Part shown: positions 27,903-37,015 of the stretch, one piece after another
Position numbering within the stretch: position 1 is the stretch's first letter
How the letters are laid out: each line of letters opens with the position of its first letter
IMG/VR virus record: IMGVR_UViG_3300020215_000071
Span: 1 to 45,821 of that record
Reading direction: 5' to 3' (one strand)
Length of the DNA stretch: 45,821 nucleotides
From: a virus
The notes under the pieces: model-generated
What the model was told of the DNA's origin: nothing
Database searches by the model: none
The model's input: the letters and a program-made list of their open reading frames with translations, nothing else
Translations under genes and position numbers: made by a program

Positions 27903-29762
27903 ATGGCCAGAGAACTTTGCGACGGCGCAGCCGCGACACAATCAGGGACACCAGCAGATACCGATCAACTGCCGCTGAAGCCGGTGGGGGCGGTGCATAA
28001 GAAGTGGCCGATCAGCAACTTCCGGAGCTGGCTGGCTGGCATCTTCCTGCGATTTGACGCAGCGCAGACACTGACGGCCGGGCAGAAGACGCAGGCGCGG
28101 CAGAATCTCGGAATGGGAACGGCCGCGCTGGCGGACACGGGATCGGCCGGCGGGCAGGTGCCGGTGTGGGCTGAAGGGGCCGAAAATGGTTATCTCGTGG
28201 GCGACGGCACGGGAGTTGTCGGTGCTGTGACAGGGATTCCGGGGCAGCAGATCCTGGGGACGTTCATTGCCCAAGAGGATTTTCGGCTGGCAGCCGATCT
28301 CTCACCGGCTCAGCTCACGGCTGACCAGAATGACTACAACCCGACCGGGCTGGCATCGGCGAGCACGGTGCGGCTATCGAGTGACGCCAGCCGGCAAATT
28401 ACAGGGATCGCGGGCGGCCAGGATGGGCGGCTGCTCATCATCCATAACATCGGGAGCAACCCGATAGTGCTGGTGGATGAGTCGGCTAGTTCGGCAGCAG
28501 CAAACCGACTGGCACTCGCTGCCAATGTGACGCTCAACGCCGATCAGTCGGCGGTGCTGCAATATGACAGCACAAGCAGCAGGTGGCGGCTGGCGGCCGG
28601 GCCGAGTGCGGCGGGGGCTACAGCAGATGGTTACGCGGTCAAGACCGGCAACTACACCGCTGTTGCGGGGGATAGAATTTCAGCCGACACAAACGGCGGC
28701 GCCTTCACAGTCACTCTCCCAGCGAGCCCCAGCAATGGGGACAGTGTGTGGGTCAAGGATGCTAGAGATACGTGGGGGGAAACCGCTTCGGATAAGTCAA
28801 TCACCATTGGCCGCAACGGCAATAACATCGACGGCGCTGCCAGCGATCTAAACCTCCGAGTTAGTGGAGGCTCGATTCAGTTGGTTTACAATTCGACTGG
28901 CGGATGGAGGAGCTTTATATCAACCGGGCGGGTAAATGTTCAGGCGTTTGCTATTAACGGGACGTGGGTTAAACCGCCAAACGCCCAAGCCTGTGACATT
29001 CTGTTGATCGGCGGCGGCGGTGGCGGGGCTTCCGGTAGACGCGGAGCACCGGGCACTGACCGTTATGGCGGCGGTGGTGGCGGCGGAGGCGCAACGCTGC
29101 GAATTCGCGTGCCGGCTTCAGCCCTCGGGGCCACAGAGTCAATTACTATTGGTAGTGGTGGCACAGGTGGCGCGGCGATCACCACAGACGACACTAATGG
29201 CGCTACCGGCGTGGCGGGAACCGCAACATCCATTGGCACTAAATATATTGCGCCCGGTGGGATAGCTGGAATAGGCGGAACAAATGCAAGCGGCACAGCG
29301 GGAGGAGCGAGAACCCACATAGTCGATTTTGGATCGGTCTCTACTGGCGGCGGTGGGGCTGGAACTGTTACGACTGGCACCGGGGCCACTTCACCGGGGG
29401 TGATCGTGCCAACCGGAGGCGCGGGCGGCGCTGGTAGGCCAACAAGCGACGGCACGTTTAACGGCGGGAATGGGGGCGGATACACGTCAAGCGGCACTAG
29501 TGTAATCCACACTTCCATTACTGGTGCCGCCGCGGGCACTGGTGGTTCGGTGAATGGAGCGAACGGCTCAACTCACCATGGTCTTTTCGGCGGCGGTGGT
29601 GGAAGCGGCGCCGCGCAGGCAACGCCCGGCAATGGAGGAAATGCGGGGAATTACGGAGGCGGCGGCGGTGGCGGGGCTGGGGGGCCAAACGGCGTAAATT
29701 CCGGCGCAGGCGGCAATGGCGCACCGGGATTCGCTGTCATCATCACTTACTGCGCAAAGTAA
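27903..29762 (+). CDS. Tail fibre / adhesin with glycine-rich C-terminal domain
   Basis: A 619-residue protein. Residues 20-70 hold a tail-fibre-type helical block (LTAGQKTQARQNLGMGTAAL). Residues about 120-340 are beta-rich repeats, and residues about 360-610 are very rich in glycine (runs such as GGGGGG and GGAGGAG), the layout of phage adhesins whose tips form polyglycine-helix sandwiches to bind receptors. The end, GAPGFAVIITY, is shared in form with the adhesin at 34352. The 3' two thirds have lower GC than the rest, a sign of exchange. The following small gene overlaps its stop by one base. Confidence 0.85.
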   Translation: MARELCDGAAATQSGTPADTDQLPLKPVGAVHKKWPISNFRSWLAGIFLRFDAAQTLTAGQKTQARQNLGMGTAALADTGSAGGQVPVWAEGAENGYLVGDGTGVVGAVTGIPGQQILGTFIAQEDFRLAADLSPAQLTADQNDYNPTGLASASTVRLSSDASRQITGIAGGQDGRLLIIHNIGSNPIVLVDESASSAAANRLALAANVTLNADQSAVLQYDSTSSRWRLAAGPSAAGATADGYAVKTGNYTAVAGDRISADTNGGAFTVTLPASPSNGDSVWVKDARDTWGETASDKSITIGRNGNNIDGAASDLNLRVSGGSIQLVYNSTGGWRSFISTGRVNVQAFAINGTWVKPPNAQACDILLIGGGGGGASGRRGAPGTDRYGGGGGGGGATLRIRVPASALGATESITIGSGGTGGAAITTDDTNGATGVAGTATSIGTKYIAPGGIAGIGGTNASGTAGGARTHIVDFGSVSTGGGGAGTVTTGTGATSPGVIVPTGGAGGAGRPTSDGTFNGGNGGGYTSSGTSVIHTSITGAAAGTGGSVNGANGSTHHGLFGGGGGSGAAQATPGNGGNAGNYGGGGGGGAGGPNGVNSGAGGNGAPGFAVIITYCAK

Positions 29763-30052
29763 TGAGCAAACGATACGCACTTGTAAAAGAGGGGCAGATT
29801 GAGGGGTTCTGCCTGTGGGACGGTCAAAGCCACTGGACGCCGCCTAACGGATTCACGGCGGTGCTCGCGGAGGATGCTGCGGGGCTGCCAGTGAAGGCGG
29901 AAGTGGAATCGCCAGAGGCGGCGAAGGAGCGGCAGGACCGGACATTTGCCGAGACGATCCGTGCGAAGCTGGAGCCGGGGGGCGATGCGCTGACGGCTGC
30001 CGAATTGCAACGGTGTGTGAAGTGGCTGGTGCGGCGGGCGCTGAATCAGTAA
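29762..30052 (+). CDS. Small tail-associated protein (possible fibre chaperone)
   Basis: A 96-residue protein starting MSKRYALVKEGQIEGFCLWD, then a helical, charged half. Its start shares a base with the adhesin stop. Small genes directly after fibre genes often encode assembly proteins, and the first 40 residues resemble that style. Assignment is by position. Confidence 0.5.
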   Translation: MSKRYALVKEGQIEGFCLWDGQSHWTPPNGFTAVLAEDAAGLPVKAEVESPEAAKERQDRTFAETIRAKLEPGGDALTAAELQRCVKWLVRRALNQ

Positions 30053-30343
30053 ATGGCGGCGCTGCAGACAAATCCCGAGTTTGCCGATGCGCTGAAGCGC
30101 ATTCGCGCTCTGGAGCAGCAGCTCGGGATCGGCCAAGCGCCAGCAGAGGAGCAGGAGGAGGGGGACGAGGATCTGGCGGCGTTGGTCGGCCGGATCGTGA
30201 CGCTGGAGACGACGCTGGCGGCGCTGGCTGGGTCTGAGGTGGAAACGATCGTCGATGGCGCAGGGGATGTGCGGACGGTGCTGCGAGTGGGACCGAAGGA
30301 GAATCCGTTGCTGTGGGTGACGGGCTACAAGGAGAAGCCATGA
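30053..30343 (+). CDS. Small coiled-coil structural protein
   Basis: A 96-residue protein with a heptad-rich helix (residues 8-26), an acidic linker, a second helix (LAALVGRIVTLETTLAAL) and a beta-hairpin end. Possibly a trimeric fibre component. Begins directly after the previous stop and overlaps the next start by 4 bp. Confidence 0.55.
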   Translation: MAALQTNPEFADALKRIRALEQQLGIGQAPAEEQEEGDEDLAALVGRIVTLETTLAALAGSEVETIVDGAGDVRTVLRVGPKENPLLWVTGYKEKP

Positions 30344-32571
30344 GGAAGGGACGGAAGGGGCAACAGGGACTAAAGGGGTTGGCGGTGGTGCTGCTCTCCG
30401 TGGTGCTGTGTGCGGTGGCTGGGGGGCAGGTGGCGCCGAGTTATCTGTTTGATCGCGGGGGGCAGAAGCGGTTTTTAAAGCCGGTGCCGCTGGAGCTGCT
30501 CGGGTGGGATAGCCAGGGGAATCCGCGGAATGTGACGGCGGGTGCGCCGGTGGTGGACACTGAGGCGGAGCTGCGGGCGGCGGTGACGGCGGCGAATGGT
30601 GGCGTGGGCGGGCCGATCTATCTGCGCGGGCAAGTGACGCTGGGCGAATACCTGGATGTGAACCGGCCGGGGACTGAGGTGATCGGGCTGAGCTACAACG
30701 GGATAGTGCCGCGGTTGTCTGTGAGCCGGACTTCGAGCCCGTCTTACGTGGTTCTGATCAACGCGGAGAACTGCCGGATCAGAGGGATAGAGATCACGTC
30801 GGCGCAGCCGTGCGGCACTTCGCAGAATGGGACGCGGACAAGTGGCTCGCCGGTGATTACCGCACTGGGGAGCACGGCCGGGATGGTGGTCGGCGGTTAT
30901 GTGACGGGGGACGGGATTCCGGCGGGCGCGACGATCGCGGCGATCAACTCGGCGACGCAAATAACGATGAGCGCGAATGCCAGCAGCTCGGGGACCAGCA
31001 CGGTGAACACGTTCTCGGGGCACAATGGCATTGCGTTCTCGCGCGCGGCGACGGGGTTTCGCGTGGAGGACTGCCGGATTTTTAATCTTTTCCACGGGCT
31101 CTATCTGCCGGGCGGTCCTGGCGCGGCGTGGGTGGAACGGGGCGTTGCGAGGGGGAATCGGATGCACACGCTCTCGGGTTGGGGGGTGACGTGTCAGTGG
31201 AAATTGCGCAATCTGCTGATCGAGGGGAACTGGATCGCGCAGCGGAGTGGGACGGAGGCGCATCCGGTGTGGGCCGACAGTGAGGGGATCGAGGTCGCGA
31301 GCCAGGCATACGCGAACCACGTGCTGGATAACTGGGTGCAGGACTTCTCGGCTTACTTCGCGATAGAGCTGTTCGGGTGCACGAATTCATTTCTGCGGGG
31401 CAATGGGTGCTTCAACTCGCGCTTTGGGATCTCGGTCGGCGCCGGGCGGCAGAATGTGGCGACGGAGAACTGGGTGGGGCTCTGCGGGCGCAGCAGCAAC
31501 CCCGGTGCGTTCGAGGTGGTGGGTTATGAGCACCTGATTGAAAACAACGAGCTGACGGCGGAGCCGAGCGTGGTGATCGATGTAACGGCGATCACCGACG
31601 AGGGGAGCGGGAACCTTGGGTTCGCGATCGATCCGCAGCTTCTCTACATCTTTCAGGTGGGCGACACCTTCACCCTGGAGTCTTCGGCGGTGGCTGGCTA
31701 CAACGGGAGTTATGTGCTGGGCTCGAAGACGGCGACGAAGCTGATCGCGCCGGGGACTTACACGAGCGGATCAACCTCGACGCTGACACGGATCTACGCG
31801 CCGAGCGCCTGCGGCTTCGCGGTCAATGCGGACAATGGGCCGCCGGGCACGCCGGACACTTCGGTGACGCTGCGGGGGAACTGGGTCCATCGCTTCGTTC
31901 AGGGTGCGATGCTTTACACGCACGACATCAAGCCGTGCGGAGTAACTGACTGCCTGATCGATGGGAACACCTTTGTCTCGCCGAGCGGCCGCTACAGCGC
32001 CGGCGCGTTCGCGATCGGCTCGGCGGGAATCCGGCTGCAAAACGACGGGGTGACGAGCGACACGCGGATTTCTAGGAACCTGATCATCAACAACCAGTTT
32101 CTCGGGATGTTCGAGGGGTGCGTGAATCACTACAACGGCGGGGTGAACCGTGTGAAGCACAACTATCACTACACGCCATCACTCCTGGCGCCGGAGACGG
32201 CGACGCTGAACGCGATCGCCTACATGCACCCGAACACGGGCGGCAAGGTGTGGACGGATGACACGACGTTGCAAACGCGGATGGTGCCGTTCGTTCGCAA
32301 TGGGACGACGACGAGCGGTTCGCCGGTAATCACGGGGTTGAGTTCGACGACGGAGATCGCAGCGGCGCTGGCGCAAACCGGAGCGGTGGCGATCGGAACG
32401 GGGATTCCTGGCGGTGGGCTGGGCACTTCGATTTTGAGTGTCGATTCCAGCAGTCAGATCACGCTGAGCGCGAATGCGACGGCGAGCGGGACGGTGCCGC
32501 TGACGTTTGCGATTCCCTACTGGGGCGGCGGGCACACGAACAGCAACACGAACCTGCGCTACACGAACTGA
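30340..32571 (+). CDS. Secreted-type right-handed beta-helix protein (putative tailspike or glycan-active protein)
   Basis: A 743-residue protein. Residues 1-29 resemble a signal peptide (basic start then LAVVLLSVVLCAVAGG), unusual for a virion protein. Residues about 60-640 have parallel beta-helix (pectin-lyase-like) character with repeated N-x-I/V patterns (AENCRIRGIEI, NHVLDNWVQDF, RISRNLIINNQF). Two copies of an inserted domain (NGTRTSGSPVITAL... and NGTTTSGSPVITGL..., each ending in SANA) lie near 163-227 and 654-724. It may bind or cleave host polysaccharide; no catalytic residues can be named. The start codons include an AAGGGAC block, so the true start may be later. Confidence 0.75.
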   Translation: MRKGRKGQQGLKGLAVVLLSVVLCAVAGGQVAPSYLFDRGGQKRFLKPVPLELLGWDSQGNPRNVTAGAPVVDTEAELRAAVTAANGGVGGPIYLRGQVTLGEYLDVNRPGTEVIGLSYNGIVPRLSVSRTSSPSYVVLINAENCRIRGIEITSAQPCGTSQNGTRTSGSPVITALGSTAGMVVGGYVTGDGIPAGATIAAINSATQITMSANASSSGTSTVNTFSGHNGIAFSRAATGFRVEDCRIFNLFHGLYLPGGPGAAWVERGVARGNRMHTLSGWGVTCQWKLRNLLIEGNWIAQRSGTEAHPVWADSEGIEVASQAYANHVLDNWVQDFSAYFAIELFGCTNSFLRGNGCFNSRFGISVGAGRQNVATENWVGLCGRSSNPGAFEVVGYEHLIENNELTAEPSVVIDVTAITDEGSGNLGFAIDPQLLYIFQVGDTFTLESSAVAGYNGSYVLGSKTATKLIAPGTYTSGSTSTLTRIYAPSACGFAVNADNGPPGTPDTSVTLRGNWVHRFVQGAMLYTHDIKPCGVTDCLIDGNTFVSPSGRYSAGAFAIGSAGIRLQNDGVTSDTRISRNLIINNQFLGMFEGCVNHYNGGVNRVKHNYHYTPSLLAPETATLNAIAYMHPNTGGKVWTDDTTLQTRMVPFVRNGTTTSGSPVITGLSSTTEIAAALAQTGAVAIGTGIPGGGLGTSILSVDSSSQITLSANATASGTVPLTFAIPYWGGGHTNSNTNLRYTN
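30345..30379 (+). repeat. AAGGGAC mini-repeat, locus 8
   Basis: Four imperfect AAGGGAC/AAGGGG units in the first codons of the beta-helix gene, giving the basic MRKGRKGQQG start that serves as the n-region of its signal peptide. Confidence 0.7.
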
Positions 32572-34352
32572 TGCGCTACCGGCAACAGAGCCTGGGGGAT
32601 GTGGCTGGCAGCATGGAGCTGGACGGCGCCTTTGTGGGCGTGGATAACCGGCGGGAGCCGGGGCTGCTGGCGATCGGGACGCCGGGGATGCTGGCGGACT
32701 CGCTGAATGTGCGGATCCGCGATGGGCAGCCGCGGACGCGGCCGGGGAGCTTTCCGCCGGTGCACTTCAACCCGACGTTCACGGCATTGCGCGGGAGCGG
32801 GATTTTCTCCGATCCGCAAAGCAAGGAATGGTTGCTGGCGGCGGACTATGACAAGGTGTGGATGCTGGCGGATGGGCAGACGCCAATGACGATCGCACTG
32901 CCGGCGGGCGTGACGCTGCAGAGCGCGGTGGAGCTGGTGCAGTGCTTTGATCGGGTGGTGATGTTTCGCGGGAAGGATCTGGATCCGCTGGAATGGAATG
33001 GCGATCGCTTTCAGGCGTTCACTTCGGTGGTGCCGAATGCTCCGGATCCGGAACGGCCGGGATTTATTTCGCCGACGCCGCGGGCTGATTTTGGAGTGGT
33101 GATGGCTGACCGGCTGTGGGTGCCGATCAGCCGCGATGAGGTGGCGTGGAGCGATGTGCTCGATTACACGAAGTTTGATCTTTCGCTGGCGACGCTGCGT
33201 TGCAACCGCGGGGAGGATGACTCGATTGTGGCGCTGGCACCTTACCAGGGGCGGCGGCTGGTGGTGTTCAAGGATCAGTCGATTTACATCGTGGAAGGTG
33301 TCTTCGGCGAGCTGGCGGCGCTGACGGTGGATCGGCTGGCGGTGCGCTTCGGCTGCAAGGCGCGCAAGAGCGTGGCCGACGTGAATGGCGACCTTTACTT
33401 TCTGAGCGAGGGCGGAGTTTACTCGCTGACGCAAACCGAGCAGTCGGAAGTGCGGGCGGTGCCGGTGCCGATCTCGTGGCCGATCCAGGGCTGGATCGAT
33501 CGGATCAACTGGACGTATGCGCACCTGGCGGCGGCGGTGGTGGATACGGCGAATCATCTCTACATGCTGAGCGTGCCGATCGACGGGAGCACGGTGAACA
33601 ACGCGATCCTGGTCTATGACACGGTGACGCGGAACTGGCACGGGATGGATACTTTTGGGACGCTGCCGCGGGAGGTGGTGCCGGAGCTGCCGACTGCAGG
33701 CGCGTGGAGCTATGATCCGATCATGGGGCCGGCCGGGCTGTGGCCCGACTATGGGACGCCAGTGGCCGCGGTGGACGTGGGGAACATGGTGACAACGGAT
33801 CTCTTCGGCCGGCGCACGGTGTTTCTGGTGGAGCCGCAGCGGATCACGGCGCTGGGGCATGGGACGCGCGACGAGCTGGGGGGCTTTCGTTACCCGCTGC
33901 AGACGCGGGTGCAAACGCGCGGCTACATCCTTGGAGAACTGGGGATAAAGCAGCTGCGGAGCGTGATGGTGGCGCTGGCGACGCTGGATGCGGAAATAAC
34001 GATCGAGCTGCTGACGGATGGCCCTGGCGAAGTGGTGACGCTGCTGCACAAGCGCCGGCGGGACCGGCTGCGCTATACGGTGCACGGCAAGGGGCGCTGG
34101 GACGCGAGCAACCGGAACGACGATTTCAGCGCGCCGCGGCGCGAGGATTACATCTGGAGGGCGGAGGATGGCTGCGAGCTGCGAAGCGGCATACCGCTTT
34201 CGAGGTTCCAGGAGTGGATCGAGGCGCATGCGGCGCGAGCCGAGGGGCGCTGGTTCGCGCTGCGGATCACGTGCACGCACGGAGAGATGATTCTGCGCAA
34301 CGTGCAGGCTGAGGGAACGATGGCAAAACCAACAATGAGGAGTCAGACATAA
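32571..34352 (+). CDS. Tail hub / stabilisation-type protein
   Basis: A 593-residue beta-rich protein. The segment MLADSLNVRIRDGQPRTRPG near residue 40, FKDQSIYIVEG near 235 and SVADVNGDLYFLSEGGVYSL near 270 resemble tail hub or stabilisation proteins of podoviruses (P22 gp10 or tubular protein B in style), which join the portal ring to the tail tip. Its position between two adhesins fits. Single-base overlaps with both neighbours. Confidence 0.65.
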   Translation: MRYRQQSLGDVAGSMELDGAFVGVDNRREPGLLAIGTPGMLADSLNVRIRDGQPRTRPGSFPPVHFNPTFTALRGSGIFSDPQSKEWLLAADYDKVWMLADGQTPMTIALPAGVTLQSAVELVQCFDRVVMFRGKDLDPLEWNGDRFQAFTSVVPNAPDPERPGFISPTPRADFGVVMADRLWVPISRDEVAWSDVLDYTKFDLSLATLRCNRGEDDSIVALAPYQGRRLVVFKDQSIYIVEGVFGELAALTVDRLAVRFGCKARKSVADVNGDLYFLSEGGVYSLTQTEQSEVRAVPVPISWPIQGWIDRINWTYAHLAAAVVDTANHLYMLSVPIDGSTVNNAILVYDTVTRNWHGMDTFGTLPREVVPELPTAGAWSYDPIMGPAGLWPDYGTPVAAVDVGNMVTTDLFGRRTVFLVEPQRITALGHGTRDELGGFRYPLQTRVQTRGYILGELGIKQLRSVMVALATLDAEITIELLTDGPGEVVTLLHKRRRDRLRYTVHGKGRWDASNRNDDFSAPRREDYIWRAEDGCELRSGIPLSRFQEWIEAHAARAEGRWFALRITCTHGEMILRNVQAEGTMAKPTMRSQT

Positions 34353-36034
34353 TGGCGACCGTAAGACTCAAAACGACACCGCAAATCACCTTCAGTGACA
34401 CTGATCAACCGATTGGGGCCGCGGAGCTGAACCGGGCGGCGGCGCCGCTGGTGGAGATCGAGGAAAATGGCGGGATCAAGGCGGTGCACCTCGACATCGC
34501 GGACCTGGTGACGGCACTGGGTGATCAGCTGCGTGGTCAAAGCTATCTGCGGCGGCGTGCTTTCTGGCGGACGGACTGGATCAACGCGACGGCGGATGGG
34601 ATCAGCTGCGCGGCGGGAGTGGCGACGGAGAACGCGCTGGACTGGTGGGCGAAATTTACCGGGGCGGCGGGCAAATATGCGATGATCCAGGACGCGCCGG
34701 ACACGAAGAGTGATTACGCGGCGCAGCTGGTGGGAGCGGCGAGCATCACGAGCACGGACTTCATGGTGTGGGTGCCGGGGGACATTTGCGCGCAGCTGCG
34801 CGGGGAGAATCTGGTCTTTTCGATCTACGTGAAGAACCTGACGGCGGCGACGGCGGGAGTGATCCCGTTCGTGCTGGCGAGCGATAGCTTCGACAACCAG
34901 ACAACGGTGGTGGAGGTCTTCACCGGGGCGAGTCAGAACATACTGGCGAATGTGTGGACGCGGGTGCAGTTCACGATCAATGCTGCGAGCTACTCGACCT
35001 TCAAGCTGGGGGCTTTCTTTGGACTGCGGACGACTGCGCTGAATAGCAACGTGAAGTCGATGCACTTCGCGCAGGCGCAGCTGGAGGTCGGGACGACTGC
35101 GACGCCGTTTGTGAGGCAGCTGTTGCCAGCGATCCCGAAGGAGGATGACTCGCTGATCAAGGACTTCGGCGCGGAGGAAACGGATCGGCAGGCGGTGTGG
35201 GAAATGATGCTGGTGCGAAAAGGGAGCAACGAGATGCGGCGGCTGCTGAATCCGCAGACGTTCATCAAGCCGCGGCTGGGGAACACGAAGAGTTACCCGG
35301 AGTGGAAGGAGGACGGGAGCAACAAGCTGGTGTTCCACTACACGGGGGCGGATCAGCTGCTGACGGTGCCGGCGAATGTGACGTCAATGACGGTGAAGTG
35401 CTGGGGTGCCGGCGGTGCGGACGATCTGCCGGGGCATCCGGTGGTGCTGAAAGGCGGCGTGGGCGCATACGCAAAGGCGACGTTTACGGTGACGCCGGGC
35501 GATCAATTCATGGTGGTGGTGGGCCAGGGTGTGCACGGCAAATATGGAGTGCGGCCGTATGGTTTCGCGGGCGCGGGATCGACGGACTTCCACCAGCTGA
35601 ACGGCGGCGGGCTGAGCGGAATTTTCACCGGGAATACGCCGGTGCTGGCGACGGATGCGAGCCGGGCGCGGCTGATCGCGGGCGGTGGCGGCGCGGCTGG
35701 TCAGAGCGGCAACGGGAGCAACGGGGTGCAGGGCGGCAACGGGAACGACACGGCGAGCGGCCGCGCTGGCGGCGGCGCTGACTTCAACGGCTCGAACGGG
35801 ACGCCAGGGCAATTCGCCGGGCAGGGTGGCGGTGGCGGTGGCTACAACGGCGGGATTGCGCTGGGGCTGGGTGGCAAGGGGGGAACGAATTTCAACCACG
35901 CTTCAGCGAGCAGCGTGGTGCATGACCAGGCGGCGCATCCGTCAACGACGGTGCCGCAGAACACAGATCCCGATTACCAGAACGAGGCGGGGCAGCCTGG
36001 GAAGCCTGGGCTGGTGGTGGTGACCTTTGCGTGA
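34352..36034 (+). CDS. Second tail adhesin: beta-sandwich plus glycine-rich domain
   Basis: A 560-residue protein. The N terminus is helical (attachment part). Residues about 65-255 look like a carbohydrate-binding-type beta sandwich (ENLVFSIYVKNL, WTRVQFTINAASYSTFKLG, FAQAQLEVG). Residues about 335-555 form a glycine-rich domain with polyglycine-helix runs (GGGGAAGQSGNG) and the end GQPGKPGLVVVTF, similar in form to the adhesin at 27903. Likely receptor-binding. It starts at the stop of the hub gene (TAATG). Confidence 0.8.
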   Translation: MATVRLKTTPQITFSDTDQPIGAAELNRAAAPLVEIEENGGIKAVHLDIADLVTALGDQLRGQSYLRRRAFWRTDWINATADGISCAAGVATENALDWWAKFTGAAGKYAMIQDAPDTKSDYAAQLVGAASITSTDFMVWVPGDICAQLRGENLVFSIYVKNLTAATAGVIPFVLASDSFDNQTTVVEVFTGASQNILANVWTRVQFTINAASYSTFKLGAFFGLRTTALNSNVKSMHFAQAQLEVGTTATPFVRQLLPAIPKEDDSLIKDFGAEETDRQAVWEMMLVRKGSNEMRRLLNPQTFIKPRLGNTKSYPEWKEDGSNKLVFHYTGADQLLTVPANVTSMTVKCWGAGGADDLPGHPVVLKGGVGAYAKATFTVTPGDQFMVVVGQGVHGKYGVRPYGFAGAGSTDFHQLNGGGLSGIFTGNTPVLATDASRARLIAGGGGAAGQSGNGSNGVQGGNGNDTASGRAGGGADFNGSNGTPGQFAGQGGGGGGYNGGIALGLGGKGGTNFNHASASSVVHDQAAHPSTTVPQNTDPDYQNEAGQPGKPGLVVVTFA

Positions 36035-36064
36035 TGAAGGGACGGAAGGGACGGACAGGGACTC
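36035..36064 (+). repeat. AAGGGAC mini-repeat, locus 9
   Basis: Three units (AAGGGAC, AAGGGAC, CAGGGAC) directly after the adhesin stop, filling most of the 45-bp gap before the next gene. Confidence 0.8.
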
Positions 36065-36079
36065 AAACACTGACACACG

Positions 36080-36997
36080 ATGGCCAAGAAACGAAAGGTT
36101 GATCACAGTCTGGATCGGAACCTGATCCATGAGGGGCGGCAGGGGCTGCAGCTCATGGAGGAGGCGGCGCCGCGGATCGTCTCGCTGCAGGAGCAATTCG
36201 GCGGGCGGTATGCGGAGGGTGAGGTCAAAGCAGCGGAGGCGAGGAGCGCAGCGGAGACGGCGGCGATCGGGCGGCAGGCGCCGGCGTTTCGGGAAACGGT
36301 GCTCAAAGCGAGCCCGGAGATCTCGGCGGCGAATGCGGCGCTGATGGCGCGGCTGGGCGAGCTGGGGCCGGGAGAGATCGAGAAGGAGCAGGAGCGGCAG
36401 GCGCTCGAAGAGCTGAAGCTGGGCGGTGCACTGACGGCTGAGGAGCAGCGCGAGGCGAGCCAGGCGGCGCGGGCGGCATGGAGTGCGCGCGGGCTGGCAA
36501 CGAGCACGCCGGCAGCGGTGGGTGAAGTGCTGAACCGGGTGGGAGCGACGGAAGCGCGCAAGGCCGGCCGGCGCGCGTATGCGAGCGGTGTGGCGGCGCA
36601 GGGGATGGCACGCAAGGCGAGCGATGCGGCGACGGCCAACAACTCGCTGAACACGCTGGGGAGCTTTTGGGATCCGCACAATCGGATCTTCGGCAAGGCG
36701 GGGAGCCAGGTGAGCGGGCAGGTTTACGGACCTTCGAGCTTCGGGCCTTACCTGCAGGCGGCGAATGACGTTGGCTCTGGCAATCAGCGCGCGCAGCTGG
36801 GGCTGCTGCAGCTGGATGAAGAGGCGCGGCAATTCGACCTGGGGCTGGCGTGGGACCAGGAGGCGTTCGGGATGAACCGGGAAGACTCACTGGCGGCGCA
36901 GTCGGCCAACAATAAGGCGGCGAAGCGGGCGGGCACGATGCAGGCGGTTTCGACCGGGCTGGGAATCGCGGCGATGGCCGCGCTGGCGTTCATGTAA
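36080..36997 (+). CDS. Probable ejection (internal virion) protein 1
   Basis: A 305-residue helical protein rich in Ala, Glu and Gln, with a hydrophobic end (residues 290-305, LGIAAMAALAFM). This style and its place before two more helical proteins resemble the sets of internal proteins that podoviruses inject ahead of DNA (T7 gp14-16, P22 gp7/16/20). The terminal segment could insert in the membrane. Confidence 0.6.
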   Translation: MAKKRKVDHSLDRNLIHEGRQGLQLMEEAAPRIVSLQEQFGGRYAEGEVKAAEARSAAETAAIGRQAPAFRETVLKASPEISAANAALMARLGELGPGEIEKEQERQALEELKLGGALTAEEQREASQAARAAWSARGLATSTPAAVGEVLNRVGATEARKAGRRAYASGVAAQGMARKASDAATANNSLNTLGSFWDPHNRIFGKAGSQVSGQVYGPSSFGPYLQAANDVGSGNQRAQLGLLQLDEEARQFDLGLAWDQEAFGMNREDSLAAQSANNKAAKRAGTMQAVSTGLGIAAMAALAFM

Positions 36998-37015
36998 AAA
37001 CCAACACTCTCGACA

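Noticed and set aside
32559-34280. Minus-strand frame of 573 codons
   Set aside because: Complement of the tail hub gene; His/Arg/Pro-rich shadow with no motif.
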